From Chloroflexota bacterium (GTDB taxonomy: Bacteria > Chloroflexota > Limnocylindria > QHBO01): a stretch of DNA of 7,772 nt. Every line of letters begins with the position of its first letter. Positions within the stretch are counted from its first letter, which is position 1. The position numbers and the translations under genes are program-made. The DNA lies in contig JAPSGM010000080.1 in NCBI GenBank assembly GCA_031177555.1, positions 1 to 7,772 of the forward strand, given 5' to 3'. Of this stretch, positions 1 to 4,079 are shown in pieces. A model generated the notes under the pieces. It was not told the DNA's origin. It saw only the letters and a list, made by a program, of their open reading frames with translations, and made no database searches.

Positions 1-28
1 CGGGGGTTCGAATCCCTCCCCCTCGCCA
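1..28 (+). tRNA. 3' end of a tRNA cut by the window edge (isotype unknown)
   Basis: The window opens inside a T arm. A GGGGG strand (2-6), the loop TTCGAAT (7-13) and a CCCTC return strand (14-18) are followed by a C-rich acceptor strand and a possible encoded CCA at 26-28. If 26-28 is the CCA tail, the acceptor side is one nucleotide shorter than in the complete tRNAs of this window. Otherwise the CCA is not encoded. The anticodon lies outside the window, so the isotype cannot be read. Serine tRNAs dominate the neighbourhood, but that is only context. Confidence 0.8.
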
Positions 29-51
29 TGATCGCGCGTCGTGCCGAAGAG

Positions 52-75
52 CCCCGGCGGGCGTTCCTGCCGGGG
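52..75. terminator. GC-rich hairpin between convergent transcripts, possible terminator
   Basis: CCCCGGC (52-58) pairs with GCCGGGG (69-75). The stem continues inward through a G-T pair and two G-C pairs to a CGTT loop (62-65), about 10 bp in total. It lies between the 3' end of the partial tRNA (plus strand) and the stop of the lipoprotein gene (minus strand), where a two-way terminator would fit. No U-tract follows on either strand, so intrinsic termination is only inferred. Confidence 0.4.
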
Positions 76-100
76 GGCGCGGAAGTGCCGGCCGATTCTT

Positions 101-514
101 CTAGACGTCGAGCTCTTCGCAGATGGGCGAGTCGCCGATCAGGTCGTTCTCCTCGCAGCGCGCGGCGAGGAACGCCTCCGCCTCATCGAGGTTCAGCTCC
201 GGCAGCAGCGCGGTCAGCTCCGCCTCCCACTCGGCGACGTTGACGCACGAGCCGATGGTGTCGTCGAGCATGTCGGCGGCGGAGTCGAGGTCGGTCATCG
301 CGCTGAGGCTCGTGACGTCCAGGGCGGCGAAGGCCTCCTCGCAGGTCATGCCGGTGACCGACGAGGCGTCCGCCGTGGCGGACGCGGACGAGGACGCATC
401 GGTGCCCATCGACTCCATGCCGACCGATGGCAGGGGTTCGGCCGATGGCGTGGACGCGCCGAGGTCGCAGGCGGCAAGCGCCAGGCCCATCAGCGCGACG
501 AGAAGGAATCGCAT
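101..514 (-). CDS. Small lipoprotein of unknown function
   Basis: This 137-residue protein begins with a short charged N-terminus, a hydrophobic core and a lipobox LAAC at residues 13-16. Cys16 would therefore be lipidated and the protein anchored on the outer face of the membrane. A Ser/Thr/Ala-rich spacer (about 20-55) leads to an acidic, probably helical domain with four cysteines (58, 90, 120, 132), enough for two disulfides. I recognise no family. The ATG at 514 is supported by GGAG six bases upstream (plus-strand complement 521-524). The gene is last in the aroE-like/tdk/lipoprotein row, 64 nt after tdk, and that gap holds a 21-bp inverted repeat. It may have its own promoter or be a distal operon member. 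The lipobox and RBS make it a convincing gene; its function is unknown. Confidence 0.8.
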   Translation of the reverse strand: MRFLLVALMGLALAACDLGASTPSAEPLPSVGMESMGTDASSSASATADASSVTGMTCEEAFAALDVTSLSAMTDLDSAADMLDDTIGSCVNVAEWEAELTALLPELNLDEAEAFLAARCEENDLIGDSPICEELDV

Positions 515-545
515 TTGGTTCTCCGTTCAAGAGTGGTGAATGATC

Positions 546-566
546 TTGCGATCGGTCCGAACGCAA
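546..566. repeat. 21-bp near-perfect inverted repeat (operator or hairpin)
   Basis: The half-site TTGCGATCGG (546-555) faces the inverted half-site TTGCGTTCGG (reverse complement of 557-566) across one central base. Nine of ten positions match. It lies 32-52 bp upstream of the lipoprotein ATG and just after the tdk stop. A 10+1+10 symmetry suits a dimeric regulator. As RNA it would form a hairpin of about 8-9 bp with no U-tract. The sequence does not decide between an operator and a transcript-end structure. Confidence 0.4.
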
Positions 567-578
567 AGTCCGTGCCAC

Positions 579-1163
579 TCAGGCCGATGCCGCGGCGGGA
601 ACCTCGTGGTGCAGGCGGCATCGGGCCTCGTAGGTCTCGTCGCCGATCCCGCCGATGACGATCAGCGGCGAGTCCGCCGGGGCGGGCACACCGTCGATCA
701 GCCGCTGGGTGCGGGTGGCCGGCTCGCCGCAGACCACGCAGATGGCCGTCAGCTTGGTGACCTGGTCGGCCAGCGCCATCAGGCGCGGCATCGGCCCGAA
801 CGGGATCCCCCGGAAGTCGCGGTCCAGCCCGGTGACCAGGACCTGCCTGCCGCCATCGGCCAGGCGCTCGACCACGTCCGGCAGCGCCTCGTCGAAGAAC
901 TGCCCTTCCTCGACCGCCACGATATCGCCCTCGGCCACCACCGCCTCGATCTCGGCGGCGCCCTCCACAGTGACCGCGCGGTGCCGGGCGCCGGAGCGGG
1001 AGACGACGGTGACCTCATCGCTCCTGGTGTCTAGCCGTGGCTTGACCAGGACCACGCGGCGGCCCGCGATGGAGAAGCGCCGCAGGAGGCGCAGCATCTC
1101 GTCGGTCTTGCCGCAGAACATGCAGCCGCAGATGACGTGCACCCAGCCCGACGTGTAGAACAT
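579..1163 (-). CDS. tdk: Thymidine kinase (type II, TK1-like)
   Basis: The enzyme phosphorylates thymidine to dTMP with ATP, the cytoplasmic pyrimidine salvage step. At 194 residues it has the usual length for bacterial type II thymidine kinases. Visible motifs are the P-loop GCMFCGKT (13-20), a Walker-B-like EEGQFF (85-90) with Glu86 as the expected catalytic base, the GLDRDFRG segment (112-119), a CxxC zinc pair (142/145), a second zinc half CRLH (182-185), and the substrate lasso around 171-181 (GGIGDETYEAR). Family members usually have Asp before the catalytic Glu, but here it is Glu85. The P-loop has two Cys where Pro/Ser and Ser/Ala are common. The ATG at 1163 puts the P-loop at the normal distance from the start. 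The gene begins 13 nt after the aroE-like stop and has no strong RBS, which suggests translational coupling in one transcript. Confidence 0.95.
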   Translation of the reverse strand: MFYTSGWVHVICGCMFCGKTDEMLRLLRRFSIAGRRVVLVKPRLDTRSDEVTVVSRSGARHRAVTVEGAAEIEAVVAEGDIVAVEEGQFFDEALPDVVERLADGGRQVLVTGLDRDFRGIPFGPMPRLMALADQVTKLTAICVVCGEPATRTQRLIDGVPAPADSPLIVIGGIGDETYEARCRLHHEVPAAASA

Positions 1164-1176
1164 TCGCCCGGCAGGT

Positions 1177-2049
1177 TCAGTCGCCGACCACGGCGGCCCC
1201 CTCCTCGGGCAGCCCCAGCTCGGCGTCGAGCGCCTGCCGCATGACGTCCTCCGACGGATCGGCGCCGGTCAGCAGCCGGAACGTCGCCTCCGAGGAGGCC
1301 AGGAAGGACGCGCGGCCGTTGGCCACCGTGCCGCCGCGCTCCCCGGCATCGCGCATGAGCGTGCTCGTCCGGTCCAGCACCAGGTCCAGGACGAACAGCT
1401 CCTCGGGCAGCAGCTCGGCCGGCACGGGGCTGGCGTCGTCCTCGGCACCGAGGCCACTGGCGTCGACGAGCAGGCCCGCCTTCGACAGCTCGGCCTCCAT
1501 GATCGTCTCGTGCCAGGGACGCGCGCGAAGCTCCATGTGGCGCGTGATGCGCGCGAAGTGGGTGACCACCGCCTCCGCCCGATGCAGGTGCCGGTTGAAC
1601 AGGGCGATGCGCTGGAACCCGGACCCCACCAGCACGGCGACCGCCGCCCTGGCCCCGCCGCCGGCGCCCAGGACCACGGCGGCGCGCGGCCAGCTGGCCT
1701 GGACGCGGGGGAGCAGGGCGGAGAGGCCGGCGCGCAGGCCGTCCACGTCCGTGTTGTGGCCGCGCAGCTTCGCGGCGTCGCGGATGATGACGTTCACCGC
1801 GCCGGTCGCCTTGGCGTCGTCGGAGAGAGCGTTCACCAGGCCCGCGGCCCGGTCCTTGTGCGGGGCCACCACCAGCGCGCCGGCGAAGTCGCCACCGCGC
1901 AGCTCCTCGATGGCCTCCGGCAGCTGGTGCGGCCGCCGCTCCCAGCGCTCGATCTGGAGGGCGGCGCCGGCCGCCTCGATCGCGGCGCGCTGCACCGCCT
2001 CGAAGGCGCTGTGGGTAGAGGTCTGACCGATGACGGGTAGGCGCTGCAC
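1177..2049 (-). CDS. AroE-like shikimate/quinate dehydrogenase family protein, divergent substrate site
   Basis: This 290-residue protein has the AroE two-domain layout: an N-terminal substrate domain, then a Rossmann domain with GAGGGA (128-133). Family catalytic residues are present: Lys65 (VAPHK) and Asp101 (GHNTD, 97-101), with Asn86 in the GAVN motif and NR (152-153) at the expected cofactor phosphate site. AroE reduces 3-dehydroshikimate to shikimate with NADPH. However, the usual HSxSP signature is HSAFE (13-17), the NVTxPxK loop is LVVAPHK (59-65), the Tyr of DLxY is Leu, and the Gln of GMLxxQ is Ser252. Much of the substrate-contact surface is therefore changed, and a different substrate or reduced activity is plausible. 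The start is GTG at 2049 with only a weak upstream GGGA. The gene heads the row with tdk and diverges from the tRNA-Ser(GCT) gene. Family membership is secure; activity as the pathway AroE is doubtful, so no symbol is given. Confidence 0.8.
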   Translation of the reverse strand: MQRLPVIGQTSTHSAFEAVQRAAIEAAGAALQIERWERRPHQLPEAIEELRGGDFAGALVVAPHKDRAAGLVNALSDDAKATGAVNVIIRDAAKLRGHNTDVDGLRAGLSALLPRVQASWPRAAVVLGAGGGARAAVAVLVGSGFQRIALFNRHLHRAEAVVTHFARITRHMELRARPWHETIMEAELSKAGLLVDASGLGAEDDASPVPAELLPEELFVLDLVLDRTSTLMRDAGERGGTVANGRASFLASSEATFRLLTGADPSEDVMRQALDAELGLPEEGAAVVGD

Positions 2050-2140
2050 GATGGGAGTCCCGGCTCGTCGAAGGGTGGTGAATGGGTCTCGGCGGGGGCG
2101 CGCGGGGCCAGGGTCCCGCGATCGTCGCTCCGGTCACCCC

Positions 2141-2150
2141 ATGCTATCAT
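2141..2150. promoter_or_regulatory. Symmetric extended -10 element, candidate divergent promoter
   Basis: On the plus strand TGC-TATCAT (2142-2150) is an extended -10 whose end is 14 bp before tRNA-Ser(GCT). On the minus strand the same bases read TGA-TAGCAT (2149-2141), an extended -10 about 90 bp upstream of the aroE-like GTG. No good -35 is visible for either direction, which fits the TGn extension. Symmetric -10 elements that fire both ways are known in bacteria. Usage here is inferred. Confidence 0.45.
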
Positions 2151-2164
2151 CGGCGCCGGTCGCC

Positions 2165-2256
2165 GGAGAGGTCGCATAGTGGCCTAGTGCGGCGGTTTGC
2201 TAAACCGTTGAAGGGGGTTTCCTCTTCCGAGGGTTCGAATCCCTCCCTCTCCGCCA
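2165..2256 (+). tRNA. tRNA-Ser(GCT)
   Basis: Acceptor GGAGAGG (2165-2171) pairs with CCTCTCC (2246-2252), followed by G73 and an encoded CCA (2254-2256). The anticodon stem GCGGT/ACCGT (first pair G-T) holds the loop TTGCTAA with anticodon GCT at 2199-2201, which reads AGC/AGU. A long variable arm (from about 2209 to 2228) and G73 fit serine identity. tRNA-Arg follows after 12 nt, so the two are probably cotranscribed. Confidence 0.95.
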
Positions 2257-2268
2257 GCCCCATGCCGG

Positions 2269-2344
2269 GTGCCCGTAGCTCAGTGGATAGAGCGTCAGGT
2301 TGCGGACCTGAAGGTCGGAGGTTCGAGTCCTCTCGGGCACGCCA
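2269..2344 (+). tRNA. tRNA-Arg(GCG)
   Basis: This 76-nt tRNA has acceptor GTGCCCG (2269-2275) paired with CGGGCAC (2334-2340), G73 and encoded CCA. The D stem is GCTC/GAGC with an A in the D-loop at the A20 position, an arginine identity element. The anticodon stem TCAGG/CCTGA (2295-2299 and 2307-2311) encloses TTGCGGA, so the anticodon is GCG at 2302-2304 with G37, reading CGC and CGU. Bacteria normally use tRNA-Arg(ACG), edited to ICG by TadA, for these codons, so G34 here is unusual. It probably shares the promoter of the preceding tRNA-Ser. Confidence 0.94.
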
Positions 2345-2355
2345 GCCCCACTCGA

Positions 2356-2829
2356 TCAGTCGAAGCCGCGTCCGCGCGGCAGCTCATCCTGGGGTCGGGC
2401 CAGCTCCGATCGACACGGAAGGGTACGGCCCCGGTGCTCGTCCAACCAGACCAGGTAGGTCGAGTGGTCCGACACCGTGCGCAGTCGAATTCGCGAGTAC
2501 CCGTCCTCCGGATTGATCCAGGCGTCGCCGGGCGCCAGCCCGTGGCCGGGCACGACCTGGAAGCCCAGGCGCTTCTGGCCGCAGGCCGCCACCACCGACC
2601 AGGCTCCCTCCCATGAGGCATCGGTGCGGATGATGGCCCAGCCTGGCAGCTTCGCCTCGACCCGCTCCACCACCTCGGCACGCGCCGCGTTCGGTCCGGC
2701 GGGGATGGGCGCCAGCAGCGCGGTCGCGAACACGCCGCCCAGCAGGAGCAGGGCGACGGGGGTCGCGGGACGCCACCGCGGGCGTGCGGCGCGGCGGTGT
2801 TGGCCGGCCGTCTGGATGTTCGTGGTCAT
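2356..2829 (-). CDS. Exported or membrane-anchored protein of unknown function
   Basis: This 157-residue protein has a basic N-terminus (R/H/K around 11-20), a hydrophobic stretch (about 24-41) and a signal-peptidase-like ARA site ending at residue 51. That leaves a mature domain of about 106 residues, probably outside the membrane. The domain has two Cys (83, 139), several Trp and a mixed, globular-looking composition ending in a charged tail. I recognise no family. The ATG at 2829 has no visible Shine-Dalgarno. A candidate promoter (2841-2869) would start the transcript only about 4 nt before the ATG, so near-leaderless translation is possible. The gene is convergent with tRNA-Arg (12 bp between ends) and divergent from the deaminase gene. 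The signal sequence supports a real gene, though GC-rich DNA makes long chance frames common. Confidence 0.62.
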   Translation of the reverse strand: MTTNIQTAGQHRRAARPRWRPATPVALLLLGGVFATALLAPIPAGPNAARAEVVERVEAKLPGWAIIRTDASWEGAWSVVAACGQKRLGFQVVPGHGLAPGDAWINPEDGYSRIRLRTVSDHSTYLVWLDEHRGRTLPCRSELARPQDELPRGRGFD

Positions 2830-2840
2830 GCTGGGCCGAT

Positions 2841-2869
2841 ACGTTACGCGGAGATCTCGCCGAGAGCAA
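2841..2869 (-). promoter_or_regulatory. Candidate promoter of the exported-protein gene
   Basis: Read on the minus strand, TTGCTC (2869-2864) and TAACGT (2846-2841) are separated by exactly 17 bp. They keep the most conserved positions of each hexamer (TTG and TA...T). The -10 ends 11 bp before the ATG at 2829, which predicts a 5' UTR of a few nucleotides and explains the missing RBS. Confidence 0.4.
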
Positions 2870-2892
2870 AGAGCAGAATTCGTGCCGTTGCC

Positions 2893-2901
2893 TGCTAGAC
2901 T
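2893..2901 (+). promoter_or_regulatory. Extended -10 promoter of the TadA-like gene
   Basis: TGC-TAGACT is an extended -10 about 50 bp upstream of the GTG start at 2951, with no recognisable -35. The same hexamer with a TGn extension occurs before tRNA-Ser(CGA). Transcription would begin near 2908. Confidence 0.4.
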
Positions 2902-2950
2902 CCCGGCAGTCCGCGGGGGCTCCCGCGGAGACTGAAGGTGGGGACTCGCA

Positions 2951-3391
2951 GTGAACTACGAGCTCTTCATGGCGGAGGCCATCGCCGAGGCCCGACGCGG
3001 CAGCGAGGAGGGGGAGATCCCGGTCGGCGCGGTTGCCGTGCTGGACGACGCCATGATCGCGCGCGACCACGACCGGATGGTCCTGCAGCGCGACCCCACC
3101 GCCCACGCCGTCCTGATGACCCTCCAGGCCGCGGCCCGCAAGCTCGAGTCTCGACGGCTGGCGGAGGTCACCATCTTCACCACCCACGAGCCGTGCGCGA
3201 TGTGCGTCGGCGCGCTGGTCGAAGCCGAGGTCGAGGCGCTGGTCTACGCGGTGCCCGACGATCGCAGGGGCGCCGCCGGCGGAGCCATCCAGCTCGCCCG
3301 CGACAAGGCGATGCCGCACCAGCTTTCGGTCATCTCCGGAGTCCGGGAGGCCGAGGCCCGGCGCCTGGCCAGCGAATCGGCGGTCGGCTGA
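2951..3391 (+). CDS. TadA-like nucleoside/tRNA deaminase family protein lacking the catalytic Glu
   Basis: This 146-residue protein belongs to the cytidine/deoxycytidylate deaminase fold and most resembles TadA, the enzyme that converts A34 to inosine in tRNA-Arg(ACG). It shows GEIPVGAVAV (21-30), DPTAH (48-52) and EPCAMC (80-85). The zinc ligands His52, Cys82 and Cys85 are kept. The HAE motif reads HAV: residue 54 is Val (GTC, 3110-3112) where the proton-shuttling Glu is expected, and Glu to GTC needs two base changes. The TadA Asn before this motif is Asp41, the NH pair near the C-terminus is PH (122-123), and the basic/aromatic C-terminal tail is missing. The GTG start is preceded by a GA-rich Shine-Dalgarno (AAGGTGGGG, 2935-2943). 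An extended -10 lies upstream and a hairpin follows the stop. Standard deaminase chemistry seems unlikely; it may be a degenerate or repurposed paralogue. The fold is certain, the function is not. Confidence 0.85.
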   Translation: MNYELFMAEAIAEARRGSEEGEIPVGAVAVLDDAMIARDHDRMVLQRDPTAHAVLMTLQAAARKLESRRLAEVTIFTTHEPCAMCVGALVEAEVEALVYAVPDDRRGAAGGAIQLARDKAMPHQLSVISGVREAEARRLASESAVG

Positions 3392-3406
3392 CGCCGGCCC
3401 GATGAC

Positions 3407-3424
3407 GTCGGGGCCTGCCCCGGC
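3407..3424 (+). terminator. Hairpin after the deaminase gene, possible terminator
   Basis: GTCGGGG (3407-3413) pairs with CCCCGGC (3418-3424), with one T-G pair, around a CCTG loop. A pyrimidine-rich but not T-only stretch follows. It sits 16 bp after the stop and ahead of the tRNA-Ser(CGA) promoter. The absence of a clean U-tract keeps confidence low. Confidence 0.35.
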
Positions 3425-3440
3425 TCATTGGTCCCTCCTC

Positions 3441-3449
3441 TGATAGACT
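3441..3449 (+). promoter_or_regulatory. Extended -10 promoter of tRNA-Ser(CGA)
   Basis: TGA-TAGACT ends 7 bp before the tRNA acceptor strand at 3457, so transcription would start at or just before the mature 5' end. No -35 at normal spacing is visible. The TGn extension could compensate. Confidence 0.45.
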
Positions 3450-3456
3450 CGCCCGC

Positions 3457-3543
<87 letters not shown>

Positions 3544-3583
3544 CCCACTCGACGCCGGTCCGATCTCGTGCGTTGCCGCGCCC

Positions 3584-3671
3584 GGAGAGGTCGCCTAGAG
3601 GCCTATGGCGCCGCACTGGAAATGCGGTTCGGGGAAACCCGTCGGGGGTTCGAATCCCCCCCTCTCCGCCA
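3584..3671 (+). tRNA. tRNA-Ser(GGA)
   Basis: Acceptor GGAGAGG (3584-3590) pairs with CCTCTCC (3661-3667), then G73 and CCA (3669-3671). The anticodon stem CCGCA/TGCGG encloses CTGGAAA with anticodon GGA at 3618-3620, reading UCC/UCU. The variable arm is long, as expected for serine. The acceptor 3' half and the flank beyond it match those of tRNA-Ser(CGA) over 16 bp, which points to an old tandem duplication. Confidence 0.95.
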
Positions 3672-3726
3672 CCCACGCACTGGTGCTGTCCCGGTGAGCG
3701 CCGTTCGCGTCCCGATCTGTTCCCGA

Positions 3727-3755
3727 TTGACCGGGGTCCACCGCGGCCTTACCAT
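3727..3755 (+). promoter_or_regulatory. Promoter of the SRP RNA
   Basis: TTGACC (3727-3732), a 17-bp spacer and TACCAT (3750-3755) form a good sigma70-type promoter. Its predicted start (about 3762) meets the deduced 5' end of the SRP RNA at 3765. Confidence 0.65.
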
Positions 3756-3764
3756 CGGTCGCGG

Positions 3765-4029
3765 TCGTGCTAGGCGGGGAACTAGCGGTGCCCTGCACCC
3801 GCAATCCGCTACAGCGGGGCTGAATCCCCGGCCGAGGCCGTCGGGCCTCCGCCTCCCACGAGATCGACCGACGACGAAAGTCGGGTCCCACGCAGCGAAG
3901 GTCCGTGAACCCCGTCAGGTCCGGAAGGAAGCAGCGGTAAGCGACCGCCTTCGGGTGCCGTGGGGCGACCTGGCTGGAGCCGGATGATCCTCGTGGTGCG
4001 GTGGCTCGCGATCGACGCCGGGTGCACGA
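3765..4029 (+). ncRNA. ffs: Signal recognition particle RNA, large bacterial type with Alu domain
   Basis: The RNA binds Ffh and guides ribosomes making membrane and exported proteins to the translocase. The hallmark helix 8 element GTCAGGTCC-GGAA-GGAAGCAGC is at 3914-3935, with the GGAA tetraloop. Unlike the ~114-nt 4.5S RNA of E. coli, it also has a 5' Alu-like part: TGCTAGGCGGGGA, then TAGCGGTGCCCTGCACCC and CAATCCGCTA. The ends are set by TCGTGC (3765-3770) pairing with GCACGA (4024-4029), which gives about 265 nt, close to the B. subtilis scRNA. It has its own promoter and lies 50 nt upstream of dnaX. No terminator with a T-tract follows, so some read-through into dnaX is possible. Confidence 0.92.
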
Positions 4030-4070
4030 CCCCTCACAGCCAGACCGGCGCGGCGTGATCGGTGTACGGT

Positions 4071-4077
4071 AAGGAAG
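4071..4077 (+). promoter_or_regulatory. Shine-Dalgarno that sets the dnaX start
   Basis: AAGGAAG lies two bases before the ATG at 4080. An in-frame GTG at 4062 would put this element inside the coding region and has no RBS of its own, so 4080 is the preferred start. Confidence 0.6.
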
Positions 4078-4079
4078 CC

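Noticed and set aside
1031..2137. 368-codon minus-strand frame over aroE-like and tdk
   Set aside because: It is an offset frame of the two real genes. The product is a low-complexity Arg/Ala/Gly/Pro sequence typical of GC-rich shadow frames.
2253..2350. 10-bp direct repeats GCCAGCCCCA at tRNA 3' ends as possible integration sites
   Set aside because: No integrase or element lies between them, and the repeat is explained by shared tRNA 3' ends and duplication.
2082..2516. Plus-strand frame crossing tRNA-Ser(GCT) and tRNA-Arg (peptide with EGSNPSLSAS and RRFESSRARQ)
   Set aside because: It is a translation of tRNA sequence; both tRNAs fold completely.
2384..3319. Long minus-strand reading frame (311 codons) over the exported-protein and deaminase genes
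   Set aside because: It runs antisense to the TadA-like gene, is rich in Arg/Gly/Ala with no domain, and disappears when the deaminase and exported-protein frames are accepted.
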